Shown: positions 25,166-33,973 of the stretch, one piece after another
Layout: the number at the start of each line of letters is the position of its first letter
Position numbering within the stretch: the stretch's first letter is position 1
NCBI RefSeq assembly: GCF_900129115.1
Contig: NZ_FQUR01000007.1
Coordinates: 1-64,000 of the forward strand
Reading direction: 5' to 3'
Source: Thermoanaerobacter uzonensis DSM 18761
GTDB lineage: Bacteria; Bacillota; Thermoanaerobacteria; Thermoanaerobacterales; Thermoanaerobacteraceae
DNA: 64,000 nt
Notes under the pieces: generated by a model
What the model was told of the DNA's origin: nothing
Database searches by the model: none
Seen by the model: only the letters and a program-made list of their open reading frames with translations
Program-made: the position numbers and the translations under genes

Positions 25166-26413
25166 ATGGCTTTGTTTCATAAAAGTAGGTTTTTTGAAAC
25201 ATGGTATGGGTCTTACGCAATTTTAGGTGCCATAGCTTCTGGACTAATACCTATTTTGCTTCCCCTTTGGACGCAGCAACACAGCAGTGCCGCAAATGTA
25301 GGAATTGTTATGTCATTATTTGGATTAGGACAATTAAGCGCTCCTATATGGGGAGAAATAGCTGATATGTTGAAACTAAATAGGATTTTATTTTTAATGG
25401 GATTGCTTGTGATAGGATTATCCATTTTAGGTATTACTTTTGTTCCTACACCGGTTATTTTAGGAGTTTTGAGTTTAATGGCAGGTTTAGGTTTTTCTTT
25501 GACGAATACGCTTGCTAATTTGTGGATTGTTGAACGTTTTTCATATACTGAAGTAAGCGAGAGAGTAGGTGCACTTCAAAGAACTTATGGAATAGGCCAA
25601 GTATTTGGTTTGGCAATAGCAAGCCTTCTTAGTGCTACTCACATAAAAATAGCTCTTGTAGTTACCGCTTTAATGGCATTTTCATCGGTATTATTTTATA
25701 AGATTATGCCCATAACAGCAGGAGGAGAGGTAATAAAGCCTTGCCGTCCCGCATTGGAGAAATTACATCCCAAAATCCAACCGTTTTTGGTATCGATAAT
25801 CCAGGCATACCACTTACTGCATTTTAAAAATTTATTAGGACATTTGTCAAAAACCACCATGTCCATTATAATATTTAACATTTTGTGGTTTATTGTTGTT
25901 TCTGCTTCCTCTTTCTTTTTTTCCTTCTACCCAATTATAATGAAATACGTGTACAAAATAAATCCATCTGTTTCTTCCATAATTTTCTCTATGGCAGTTG
26001 GTCTCAGCATCTTTTTATATTCTTGGGCTGGCGACATCGCGGAGAAAAAGGGCAACAGAAAAATATTATTGTTAGGAATTTCTTTAAGAGCGATATCTGT
26101 TTTGGGTTTGACTGTTTTGGGTTATTTAGCGGTTACTGCAAAGACAGTTTTTGTAATATTATTCTTTACACTAATGATATTTTCATGGCCAATAATTTCT
26201 GTCACGGGGACAGCCTTAGCATCACAATCAAACCTTCCCAAGGGAGCTGCAATGGGGCTTTTTAGTGCGAATAATGCTTTAGCCTTGTCTGTTGGTTCGC
26301 TTATTGGAGGTATTATAGCCCATGTGGCAAGTTATAACTTTTTGCTTGCTTCCTCTGCAATTTTAATGTTTATAGGTTTGATTTTGGGTGCACTTTTGAT
26401 AAAGGAAGAGTAA
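25166..26413 (+). CDS. MFS transporter
   Basis: 415 residues, 12 predicted helices, ATG after AGAGGTGATG. It has the MFS loop 2-3 region GEIADMLKLNR near 65-75 and a central cytoplasmic loop (185-215), with two pseudo-symmetric halves. The family resembles the phenylpropionate/sugar-type MFS_1-like group, but no substrate can be read. It is followed 24 bases on by the glycosylase gene and may share its transcript. Confidence 0.88.
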   Translation: MALFHKSRFFETWYGSYAILGAIASGLIPILLPLWTQQHSSAANVGIVMSLFGLGQLSAPIWGEIADMLKLNRILFLMGLLVIGLSILGITFVPTPVILGVLSLMAGLGFSLTNTLANLWIVERFSYTEVSERVGALQRTYGIGQVFGLAIASLLSATHIKIALVVTALMAFSSVLFYKIMPITAGGEVIKPCRPALEKLHPKIQPFLVSIIQAYHLLHFKNLLGHLSKTTMSIIIFNILWFIVVSASSFFFSFYPIIMKYVYKINPSVSSIIFSMAVGLSIFLYSWAGDIAEKKGNRKILLLGISLRAISVLGLTVLGYLAVTAKTVFVILFFTLMIFSWPIISVTGTALASQSNLPKGAAMGLFSANNALALSVGSLIGGIIAHVASYNFLLASSAILMFIGLILGALLIKEE

Positions 26414-26437
26414 ATATAAAGCGGAGGTAAATATGAG

Positions 26438-27196
26438 ATGCGAATATGGGATATTTCACCTGGCTATCTCAATCGTGAGAGTCTCCTTGGGGAGCACCGC
26501 GAATTACATGGGATTGTATCTATTTACATAAATAACAAAAGGGGTTATGCATCTCATCCACAGACAAAGAGGTGGAAGGAATGTTTGCCTGCTTTATATA
26601 TGCGCCACATTTTGCTTGTTGAAGAAATGAGGTTGAGAGGCTATAAACATGAATCACCCCTTCCTGTGTCTTTATTTAAAGAAGAAAATTTTACTATAGA
26701 TTGGCCACCTTATTTAGATTCACCTGCTCGTCAGTTTGATATTTTAAAAGAAAAATATAAGCATAAAAAAGAAAAAGGACGCATTCCACTGCCAAAACAT
26801 GCGCAGATGTTGTGGGCACAGCATAAATATTCTGTTTTAGCAAGAGATCCTAATCTTTATAGTATGCTTGGTAAACGGGCTGTTCAAGCTTTTGATGAAA
26901 ATAGTTTTATCGAATTTGCAGAAATACTTACTAATTTATTAAGAACACCACCCACTATTGGAGGTGTACGGAACGCTCTAGAGCATATATGGGGCTATGT
27001 AAGTGAAATAGCTACAAGGGAAGAGAAAGAAAAAGCTTTTACAGGGGAAGAAATGCTCCTTGAAGTTATAGTAGATATACTTAAGCGATCACATAATGAA
27101 TATCTTTTTCAGCAGACAGCATTAGTTGACATTGCAGCTTGGATGAGAATAAAGAAAGAGATATTTATGAACAAAAATAACCATGAAAAGGCATAG
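26438..27196 (+). CDS. Pyrimidine-dimer DNA glycosylase-like protein with DUF1722 tail
   Basis: 252 residues. The first 75 match the T4 endonuclease V-type family: MRIWDISPGYLNRESLLGEH, then RELHGIV, GYASHPQTKRW and EEMRLRGYKHESPL. Residues 115-155 carry the DUF1722-like WAQHKYSVLARDPNLYSMLGK. The T4 enzyme cleaves at UV dimers; the usual Thr-2 nucleophile after Met removal is Arg here, so activity is uncertain. The C-terminal 100 residues are helical and unfamiliar. The start follows GGAGGT by nine bases. Confidence 0.7.
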   Translation: MRIWDISPGYLNRESLLGEHRELHGIVSIYINNKRGYASHPQTKRWKECLPALYMRHILLVEEMRLRGYKHESPLPVSLFKEENFTIDWPPYLDSPARQFDILKEKYKHKKEKGRIPLPKHAQMLWAQHKYSVLARDPNLYSMLGKRAVQAFDENSFIEFAEILTNLLRTPPTIGGVRNALEHIWGYVSEIATREEKEKAFTGEEMLLEVIVDILKRSHNEYLFQQTALVDIAAWMRIKKEIFMNKNNHEKA

Positions 27197-27234
27197 AAAC
27201 TGTAGGATGAAAAAGGGATGCTTTGATTGGAAAT

Positions 27235-27512
27235 TTTTTTTAAAACTAAGAAGGTTAAATGATGTTTTTTTATAGAATAAATATTTATAAAGAAGTTTAA
27301 AGAGGGGGAGCAAAATGGTAGAGAATTTTGATGGGTTTTTTATAACAGGGGAAGATGGGGAAGATATATATATTAATTTGTAGGAACCAGAAATTAGTTC
27401 CTATAGGTATTATTCAAGTTTTTCATGGAATGGCTGAACACGGGGGAAGATACCAAAATTTTGCACGATATATGAATGAAAAAGGATTTTACATGGATTG
27501 AAAAGAAAGTGT
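27235..27512 (+). pseudogene. Internally deleted copy of the hydrolase gene and its 5' region
   Basis: 27235-27491 repeats 23390-23645 (the end of the DUF429 gene, the spacer and the first 60 codons of the hydrolase) with a TAG in place of Trp and a one-base insertion. It then jumps to the last 40 bases of the hydrolase (24365-24402). The deletion joint lies near 27491. It is the scar of the duplication that also copied the AEC 3' end. Confidence 0.9.
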
Positions 27513-28459
27513 TAAATTATTCTTAGTAACACCATGTAAATTGGCATTATGATAATGCTTAATATTGTGGTATATGTAATCATACTTGTAGCAAATTCAT
27601 AATCTGCTCCATATATTCTTGCTATTATTGAAGAATTTACAAGTACAGGCATTGCTGACATTATGACAAATACATCCCTCATAAGCTTTGGTACAGGGAT
27701 GAATATGTTTAGAAAAAGCACAAGGGCAGGAGTTATTAGAAATCTCCCAATAAAAACCAGGACAGCATCTTTGTCAAGTTTAAATTTATCAAAGCCCATT
27801 TCATGAATGACTATGCCAATGTAGAATATTGATAAAGGAGTAGTGAGATTTCCAATCATTTTAAAGCTTTCAAAGAGGAATTTTGGAAGGGTAAGGTTTA
27901 TAAGTACAAAAATTACTCCTATCATAAAACCTAAAAGAGGAGGATTGAAGATTCTCTTTACAATATCCCAATTTACTATATTTTTTTCTTTTTCATTTAC
28001 ATCCCGTATTACGCCATAGACGCCAAGAGTCCAAAGTATAGTTGTATTTGCCATGTAATATAAAAGGGCATAGGGCGTTGATATTTCTCCAAAAAGAGCT
28101 TGAGCCATAGGAAGACCAACAAAAATAGTGTTTGAAAGAGAAAATATAAGTATAAAAACGCCTTTTCTTCCTTTTTTTACTTTGAAAATGCTAGTAAATA
28201 TGTAAGCGATCATATAGGACAAAAGAATAGATAAAAATGGAATCAAAAGTCCTCTTACTGAGTGCTCTAGTTGCTCTTTAGAAAAAGTTGTAGAAATGTT
28301 TACAATCATATTGAGAGGTAAAGATACATTAATTACAAGCTTTGCAAAAAGGTCTGCTGTTGAGCTGTCAAACCAGCCTACCTTAGATAAATAATATCCC
28401 AGTGCCAGTATAAATACAATTATTAAAACACCTTGAACTGATGAAAAAAAGACTTCCAT
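27512..28459 (-). CDS. Auxin efflux carrier (AEC) family transporter
   Basis: 315 residues, ten predicted helices in two five-helix halves. FALGYYLSKVGWFD-like sequence near 18-32 and GLPMAQALFGE in the fourth helix are typical of the AEC/YfdV/MleP group, which moves malate, malonate or related anions. No malolactic enzyme gene is near, so the substrate is open. The 3' end overlaps the duplicated scar. The ribosome site GAGGTGGC precedes the ATG. Confidence 0.88.
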   Translation of the reverse strand: MEVFFSSVQGVLIIVFILALGYYLSKVGWFDSSTADLFAKLVINVSLPLNMIVNISTTFSKEQLEHSVRGLLIPFLSILLSYMIAYIFTSIFKVKKGRKGVFILIFSLSNTIFVGLPMAQALFGEISTPYALLYYMANTTILWTLGVYGVIRDVNEKEKNIVNWDIVKRIFNPPLLGFMIGVIFVLINLTLPKFLFESFKMIGNLTTPLSIFYIGIVIHEMGFDKFKLDKDAVLVFIGRFLITPALVLFLNIFIPVPKLMRDVFVIMSAMPVLVNSSIIARIYGADYEFATSMITYTTILSIIIMPIYMVLLRII

Positions 28460-28544
28460 TAAAAAGCCACCTCTTGTAAGAAAAAAAGATAAAGTTTACT
28501 TATTTAGAATAGCACAAAGGAGTGCAATTTTCAAATCAAACAAA

Positions 28545-28612
28545 GTCAGACAAAGGGGACGGTTCCTTCTGTCTGATTTTTTCGGACAAAGGGGACTGTC
28601 CCCTTTTGTCTG
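28545..28612. repeat. REP-like double hairpin, copy 5 (most complete)
   Basis: Two consecutive hairpins: TCAGACAAAGGGGACGG with TTCCTTCTGTCTGA, then GACAAAGGGGACTGTCCCC with TTTTGTC. It separates the AEC gene from the promoter array that starts just after it. Confidence 0.88.
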
Positions 28613-28614
28613 TT

Positions 28615-28690
28615 TTTATTAATAAAAATTTAATAGTTTGTAACCAATTTGTAATATCAGATATAGGAAATAATGATATAATGGGAATAT
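28615..28690 (+). promoter_or_regulatory. Array promoter block, class 1, copy 1
   Basis: It contains AATAAAAATTTAATAGTTTG, TAACCAATTTGTAATATCAG and TATAAT at 28677-28682. This arrangement is repeated seven more times up to 44246. The last TTTGTAA is 22 bases before TATAAT, too far for sigma-A, so an alternative sigma factor is likely. No sigma remnant is attached in this copy. Confidence 0.75.
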
Positions 28691-28756
28691 GAGTAGAAAC
28701 ATTGAATGCTTGGATGAAAGATTAATAAGTTTTTAAAGTAATATTGGGGGGATAAG

Positions 28757-29317
28757 ATGAGAGGAAGATATTTTTTAAATTTTGTAGTTGGAATAATAAT
28801 TGGTGTATTGATAATCCAGGGATACATAAAATATAAAGCAAATGAAACAATGGCGAACAATGCTCAGAACATTGATTTGGCAAATCCAATTTCTCAAAAA
28901 GAAATTTTGAAACAATTAAAGGAAAGTTCATCTTTTGATATGTCACAAATACCCGTTTATGGTACTGATATTTATGGAGGAATATGGAGAGATTATGGAA
29001 CTAATTCTACTTCATTTGATGATTGGAAATTACCTAAAGTGTGGCAAAAATATATTTATTCAGTTAACAACAACGCTTCCAATGATAAGATTTTATACAT
29101 AACGCTTCAAGGAGTTGTTTTCTTATACTTTCCACCTGACGGTAGATATTGGCCGCCTGTGCCTATGTTTGGTGATATACCACCTGGTTCAGTAATAGTT
29201 GCACAGCATGTTCCTATAAAACCTGCTGTTGAATCAGGTATAATACCTGTATATCATGGGCAAGCATTTATAAAGGGTTATCCTTTGCCTGAAGAATGGA
29301 AAAGAGCATTAAAGTAA
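28757..29317 (+). CDS. Membrane-anchored surface protein
   Basis: 186 residues from ATG 28757, behind GGGGGATAAG. The anchor helix is at residues 6-24, then come a polar linker (ISQKEILKQLKESSSFDMSQ) and an outer domain of about 110 residues with Pro-rich loops (YFPPDGRYWPPVPMFGDIPP). The first 70 residues are nearly identical to the truncated protein at 42928, but the rest is missing there. No family is recognised. It is a candidate partner of the leftward gene at 30243. Confidence 0.65.
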   Translation: MRGRYFLNFVVGIIIGVLIIQGYIKYKANETMANNAQNIDLANPISQKEILKQLKESSSFDMSQIPVYGTDIYGGIWRDYGTNSTSFDDWKLPKVWQKYIYSVNNNASNDKILYITLQGVVFLYFPPDGRYWPPVPMFGDIPPGSVIVAQHVPIKPAVESGIIPVYHGQAFIKGYPLPEEWKRALK

Positions 29318-29534
29318 ATTTTTATTTTAAAAAAGTTACTTTGTTAGAGATGTAGGTCTCATACTAATATTTATGAGAAACCAATTAGTTATATATTAGC
29401 AGCTAAAAACGTTTAATAAAATGAGAATAGCAAAAGCTACTGAATGGTTAAAGATTTTTTTGTGAGCGAAACAAAATAGTTTGTTTATATGTCTATATTT
29501 TTTAGAGATAAAAGTTTTTAAGGGGGTTTTGGCA

Positions 29535-30190
29535 GTGAGGAAAAAGTGGTTGGGAGTTGTAGCTAGTATTATTGTAATCTCATCGCTATTTTTTTAGGTA
29601 ATTCTCCGTTGTCAATTAATAAAAAAGACATAAATAATAAAGGATATATTAAGGGAATAAATATTGCTTATGATAATAATTTCGAGTACTCTCCACGTTT
29701 AGAAGATTTGAGAGAATTTCGTCAACTTCCAATTAAGGACATTTTAAGCAAAGGAAATACAATAACATTTGTCCTTAAAACGGAAAATAAAGATTGGATA
29801 AGACCTATCTATTCTAAAAAGTGGGAAGACCCCTTATTTAAAGAAAGATTTTCTGATCCATCTATACTAGTAGAAGCAGCAATGCACAGATTGTTTGAAC
29901 TCCCTGCAGGAGCTTCTTTAAGTTTTCCTCTCTATGCAAGTTTAGGGCTTGATGACTTTATAACCGAGACCGAGTTGCCTGAAAATTATATAGGTTTTTT
30001 AATCATAAACTCCAAGATTAAAAACATAAAAGCCTTAGATAAACAAGTAGCTATTATCGCTGAACCTGATAGAAGTGGATATCAGATAATTTGGATTAAG
30101 CGTTCTGAATTACCTGTGGATAATTTGTTGATCAGCCTGGTTACACCTGATGGTTATGAAATTGATTATCTTCCAATTTTAACAAAATAG
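29535..30190 (+). pseudogene. Exported protein gene with a one-base frameshift in a T7 run
   Basis: GTG 29535 (behind AGGGGG) begins a signal helix RKKWLGVVASIIVISSLFF that meets TAG right after seven T. With eight T it would continue LGNSPLS into the 193-codon frame that ends at 30190. That frame is otherwise intact and beta-rich (NTITFVLKTENKDWIRPIYS, IIWIKRSELP). So the gene is whole except for one T. This could be phase variation, decay or a sequence error. Confidence 0.7.
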
Positions 30191-30237
30191 AGAGACAATA
30201 TTATTATTGTCTCTCCTAAAAACTAAGACTTTTTTTT
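30189..30237. terminator. Terminator between convergent genes
   Basis: AGAGACAATA-ttat-TATTGTCTCT, a 10-bp stem, with TTTTTTTT 20 bases later. Confidence 0.7.
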
Positions 30238-30242
30238 GAGTA

Positions 30243-31058
30243 TCATTCTAAAAAGCGGAAATCTACTTTATCACCACTATCACAAAAACCTGTACCTGTA
30301 CCAAGAGCTTCACGGGCTCCTCCATACGATAGATCAATGGTACGACAATATCGTTGATATACACTATCGGATGGGCCCCAATCATTTTGACGACAGACTA
30401 CAACTCGCCCATTAGAAGGATGGTAAACTCTGATCCAAACACTTCCTTTTTGGTAAAATAAATTTTTAAACTCGTTTTGTGTCCATCGTACTCGTGTGGC
30501 AACGGTTAAATCACATGTATGGAATATTTCACCAGTAATAGTCTGTTTGTTTAATGACTCACCTGCACCGTAATATGAATCTGCTTGGTTTCGGTATACA
30601 AAATCTGTTTCAATAATACCTCTCCCCGAAGGTACATAGAGAGAAGTTGGATTATAATTATAGTTATCGGCAACTTCTCTTCGAATATTATTCGCCCATA
30701 ATAATGCAGTATACCATGGTTCAATTGAATCATTTGGTCCTACATCCATTATTAGTTCTTTAGTGGTATTATACCAACTAATATCAGGAATACTGCTTCT
30801 TTTTACATTTGGTACAATTATAACTGAATATGTGGGATAAGAAATTATTCCTGGTGTACAAAATTCAAACCAATATTTACTAGGATTACTAAACATAGAA
30901 TTGAGTCGGTCAGTCACAATTTGCGCTCTCTGACAACCAGTATATGGGCCGCTACTAAAAAGCCTTGCAATCCATTGTGGACTGATGCTTTTACCTTTGA
31001 TGTAAATATCACCATATGAACCATCAGCAGCACACGTATATGAAGCTTGATTTGCCAT
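30243..31058 (-). CDS. RlpA-like double-psi barrel protein without signal peptide
   Basis: 271 residues from ATG 31058, behind AAGGAGAATTTTT; a longer start at 31100 lacks a site. The N-terminal 170 residues are unfamiliar. The C-terminal 95 match the RlpA barrel: YGAGESLNKQTITGEIFHTC, DLTVATR, then NDWGPSD and RTIDLSYGGAREALG. RlpA enzymes cleave peptidoglycan glycan strands lacking stem peptides, and the Asp of N-D-x-x-P is retained. No export signal is seen. A paralogue is at 41688. It converges on 28757-30190. Confidence 0.75.
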   Translation of the reverse strand: MANQASYTCAADGSYGDIYIKGKSISPQWIARLFSSGPYTGCQRAQIVTDRLNSMFSNPSKYWFEFCTPGIISYPTYSVIIVPNVKRSSIPDISWYNTTKELIMDVGPNDSIEPWYTALLWANNIRREVADNYNYNPTSLYVPSGRGIIETDFVYRNQADSYYGAGESLNKQTITGEIFHTCDLTVATRVRWTQNEFKNLFYQKGSVWIRVYHPSNGRVVVCRQNDWGPSDSVYQRYCRTIDLSYGGAREALGTGTGFCDSGDKVDFRFLE

Positions 31059-31179
31059 AAAAATTCTCCTTTTTAAATAATTTTTTTGTTTAGTCTTCAT
31101 AGTTTTCAGTTCTTTAAGGTCATCTTTAGAAACGTTAAATATAAAGAACTATTGCTATTAAGCTGCTTTTGCTATTTTT

Positions 31180-31372
31180 TCGAGGGGCTAATCGGCTGAT
31201 TTACCCTTCTACCTATTAAAGAGAGTTTTACATGCTAATTTACAACCCATCTAAAAAATCTTCTCCTAAAAATTTTTTCATTTTTTTCAATGCTCTTTTC
31301 TTTGTCTTATTTACTGCCTGCTGTGAAATATGGAGCTTTAAGGCTATTTTCTAAGCAAATTATTAAGATAAA
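31180..31372 (-). pseudogene. Junction block with 3' remnant of the sigma gene, copy 1
   Basis: 31253-31350 repeats the last 30 or so codons and the 3' flank of the sigma gene at 34757. The 5' two-thirds are missing; the break follows GGAGCTTTAAGGCTATTT on the + strand. Downstream in the leftward sense comes the shared leader with AATCGGCTGATTT and TTTAATAGGTAGAAGGG-type sequence, then the toxin-like gene. Confidence 0.8.
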
Positions 31373-31373
31373 T

Positions 31374-31440
31374 TAATAAAAATTTAATAATTTGTAATCA
31401 ATTTGTAATATCAGATGGACGAAATAATGGTATAATGAGG
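31374..31440 (+). promoter_or_regulatory. Array promoter block, class 1, copy 2
   Basis: Same arrangement as 28615: TTTGTAATCAATTTGTAATA, 22 bases to TATAAT at 31431-31436. It drives the 31485 gene. Confidence 0.75.
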
Positions 31441-31484
31441 ATAGAAATATTTTGAAAAGAAAATGTTTAAGGAGCTGAGTGCTG

Positions 31485-32123
31485 TTGAAAAAAAGTTTGA
31501 TGTTGTTTATTAGTGTTATTTTAATGGTGTCATTTTTTACTATAATTGCTTTTGCAAATAGCACAATCAAATTAATCGTAAATGGTAGTGAGATTAAGCC
31601 GGATGTGCCACCGCAAATTATCAATGGAAGAACAATGGTACCTATTAAGTGGGTAGCTGAAGCTCTAGGGGCAGAAGTAGAATGGGATAAACAGAAGAAA
31701 ATTGTTAAGGTCTCTTTTAACAAAAAAGTAGAAACAGATTTGATTAGTAATTATTTGAGGACAGCTGAAACTTCAAAACATTTTGTAGAAAATTTTACCC
31801 ATGCTCTGCAAGAACGAAATGGAGCTGTGGCTCGTTTGTTTTTAAGTCCTGAAATTAGGGGGCAAATAAAACCCGAAATAATAGGTCCTTCTACACCGGT
31901 AACAAAAATAGAAATTAAAGAGGTTTCTTATGGTAATTATTATTGGGTATATAATGTTAAGGCATATTATGGTCCTTATGATAATAATTCAGCAACATTA
32001 GCTTTTGAAATAGACTTAACAGTAGAACCAGAAAGATATCCTGACGGTTCGGTGATTTCGAGTAGGTATTTTATTACCAAATTGGATTGGATTAAAGGTA
32101 AGACTGAATTTATACCTAATTAA
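31485..32123 (+). CDS. Secreted protein with copper amine oxidase N-terminal-like domain
   Basis: 212 residues from TTG 31485, aligned with its twin at 40943; GTG 31479 is the alternative. It has a Sec signal ending IIAFA, then a Cu_amine_oxidN1 domain near 25-80: IKLIVNGSEIKPDVPPQIIN, then GRTMVPIKWVAEALGA. This domain is a common non-catalytic wall-associated module in clostridia. The C-terminal 125 residues are unique. The first 75 codons are nearly identical to 40943-41623, whose remainder is unrelated, so this is a mosaic gene. Confidence 0.75.
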   Translation: MKKSLMLFISVILMVSFFTIIAFANSTIKLIVNGSEIKPDVPPQIINGRTMVPIKWVAEALGAEVEWDKQKKIVKVSFNKKVETDLISNYLRTAETSKHFVENFTHALQERNGAVARLFLSPEIRGQIKPEIIGPSTPVTKIEIKEVSYGNYYWVYNVKAYYGPYDNNSATLAFEIDLTVEPERYPDGSVISSRYFITKLDWIKGKTEFIPN

Positions 32124-32163
32124 AGAGATTAAGCAAATTCTTGCTTAATCTCTTATAGTTTAG
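32124..32163. terminator. Terminator between convergent genes
   Basis: AGAGATTAAGCAA-attc-TTGCTTAATCTCT, a 13-bp perfect stem with a weak T-run. Confidence 0.82.
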
Positions 32164-32166
32164 ACA

Positions 32167-32868
32167 TTATGAAAAGCGCCACAAAACATATGCTCCTCCC
32201 CAAGGAGTGCTACCGTTGCAACCATATGGAATGCCGAGTTGAGTAGCTAAACCATCTGAAATATCAATGTCCGCACGATAAATTCCATAATTTCCGGTAT
32301 TCCAATAAGGATCATTAGTTCGCCACGGTCCAACATCAAGTATTTGTGATTTTTTAAAAGTGCCTGTAGAAGAAGTGGGAATATATATACTTTTGTTACA
32401 TAGTCCAGTTGAAGGTAAAGCAACAAATATACTATTTGGTGGCAAACCATTTGGTACACATGCTGTTTGTGCTCCATAAGAAAGTGTCCCATCACAGTTT
32501 GTATGAAATTCTATAGAACCATAAACATAGAAGTAAACTGCTATACGAATGGAAAGACTTTGAAGGCCGTCAATGTCACGTGCTATTATGTATCTGAAGG
32601 GATTGGTTCCATAAATGATTGTAAGAGGATTACACCATACTGTAGCTTGTCCATTCAAAGCTTGTGCTGACCCGATTTGATAGGGGTAATTTCCTTTTCC
32701 ATCATCTGCATAAATGTTAACAATTTTATTATAGCTAGTATCAACGTTACCGTAAGCATCATATGCTGTTATAATTACTCGAAAAGACTTTTTTACTGTA
32801 ACATTCCATTCTCTTTGAGGATCTGCATTATGATTTGGACCAGTGGATATTTTTAGTAAAGTTGCCAT
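32167..32868 (-). CDS. Barrel-like (RlpA/DPBB-type) protein with Ig-like N-terminus, no signal peptide
   Basis: 233 residues from ATG 32868, behind GGGAGGAAATAAAG. Residues 10-110 read like an invasin/Big-type Ig domain (KSFRVIITAYDAYGNVDTSY, NGQATVWCNPLTI). The C-terminal half has ILDVGPWRTNDPYW and ADIDISDGLATQLG, the spacing of the double-psi barrel's D-x-G-P and I-D-I/L-S motifs. The likely target is peptidoglycan. It converges on the CuAO-like secreted protein at 31485. The barrel assignment is by eye. Confidence 0.6.
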   Translation of the reverse strand: MATLLKISTGPNHNADPQREWNVTVKKSFRVIITAYDAYGNVDTSYNKIVNIYADDGKGNYPYQIGSAQALNGQATVWCNPLTIIYGTNPFRYIIARDIDGLQSLSIRIAVYFYVYGSIEFHTNCDGTLSYGAQTACVPNGLPPNSIFVALPSTGLCNKSIYIPTSSTGTFKKSQILDVGPWRTNDPYWNTGNYGIYRADIDISDGLATQLGIPYGCNGSTPWGGAYVLWRFS

Positions 32869-32894
32869 TCTTTATTTCCTCCCTAATTAAATTA

Positions 32895-33090
32895 TTCTTC
32901 GAAGAACTAATCGGCTGATTTACCCTTCTACCTATTAAAGAGAGTTTTATATGCTAATTTACAACCCATCTAAAAAATCTTCTCCTAAAAATTTTTTCAT
33001 TTTTTTCAATGCTCTTTTCTTTGTCTTATTTACTGCCTGCTGTGAAATATGGAGCTTTAAGGCTATTTTCTAAGCAAATTATTAAGATAA
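32895..33090 (-). pseudogene. Junction block with 3' remnant of the sigma gene, copy 2
   Basis: Nearly identical to 31180-31372: the conserved leader with AATCGGCTGATTT at 32911-32923, the sigma 3' end (32968-33065) and the same truncation point. Confidence 0.82.
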
Positions 33091-33093
33091 ATT

Positions 33094-33160
33094 AATAAAA
33101 AATTAATAATTTGTAATCAATTTGTAATATCAGATGGACGAAATAATGGTATAATGAGGA
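33094..33160 (+). promoter_or_regulatory. Array promoter block, class 1, copy 3
   Basis: Same block, with TATAAT at 33150-33155, driving the lipoprotein at 33264. About 100 bases separate the block from that gene, longer than elsewhere, and part of that leader resembles AGATTTAATTAGCAATTA in the 31485 gene. Confidence 0.75.
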
Positions 33161-33263
33161 TAGAAATATTTTGAAAAGAAATATTATACAAGTGTAACTG
33201 GATGAATAAAAGATAGATTTAATTAGCAATTACTTAAAGAAAATTACAAGGGAGTGAATCAAG

Positions 33264-33932
33264 GTGAAAAAATTTTTTATGCCTATTTTTTTAATAGTAG
33301 CATTATTCCTAAATGGCTGTAATGTTAATAGTATAAAAACAAACAAAGAAAGTTTAGAAAGTATTGTACCTCCTGTGTCCCAAATGAAAGAAAACCCCAA
33401 TGAAAGGAATATTAGTAAAATAAATGTAGACCAACTTGCTAAAAACAAGGAAGAAACCGCGACTATCGAAGGTGTGGATTATAAAGTTTCATATACACTT
33501 TTTGATTGTTCTAAATTATCACCTGGTTTTATAACTTATATTCCGGAAAATATGGAAACAAGTATTAATAATTTTGGAGATGGTTCTACAACTGTACGTA
33601 TAGAAACTTCAAAAATAATAAACGGACAATTTCTTCATGACTATGACTATATTGAAATATCTTTTTTGCCGAGAAATGTAGATAAATCATATGCAATTGA
33701 AAAAGTAAAAGGTCTTGCAAACAAATATAAGCTTAAAGAAGAGCAAAAGATTTTTAATTGGGCGATATTTCAGAGGAATGGAGTTTATGGAGTTATAGCT
33801 TTAGGAGAGCATGACGGGAGATATTTCTATATTATTATTCATCCTACTCTTGAATCGTCAGACATGTTTAATCCAATAGCTAAAAATGTAATTAAGGAAT
33901 TTATATGGGTAGATACAGGTACGAGATTATAA
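33264..33932 (+). CDS. Secreted lipoprotein
   Basis: 222 residues from GTG 33264. The type II signal ends LFLNGC with Cys at 19. After a polar linker comes a compact domain (YKVSYTLFDCSKLSPGFITY ... YFYIIIHPTLE). The DFxCSKLxPGFxTYIP pattern is not one I can name. It pairs convergently with the M15 peptidase at 33974 across a terminator. A role as surface immunity protein against that hydrolase is proposed from position only. Confidence 0.65.
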   Translation: MKKFFMPIFLIVALFLNGCNVNSIKTNKESLESIVPPVSQMKENPNERNISKINVDQLAKNKEETATIEGVDYKVSYTLFDCSKLSPGFITYIPENMETSINNFGDGSTTVRIETSKIINGQFLHDYDYIEISFLPRNVDKSYAIEKVKGLANKYKLKEEQKIFNWAIFQRNGVYGVIALGEHDGRYFYIIIHPTLESSDMFNPIAKNVIKEFIWVDTGTRL

Positions 33933-33939
33933 AAAATTA

Positions 33940-33972
33940 CTCCCTCACATTTTAATTGTGAGGGAATTTTAG
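33940..33972. terminator. Terminator between convergent genes
   Basis: TCCCTCACA and TGTGAGGGA stem, then ATTTT on the + strand. Confidence 0.85.
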
Positions 33973-33973
33973 T

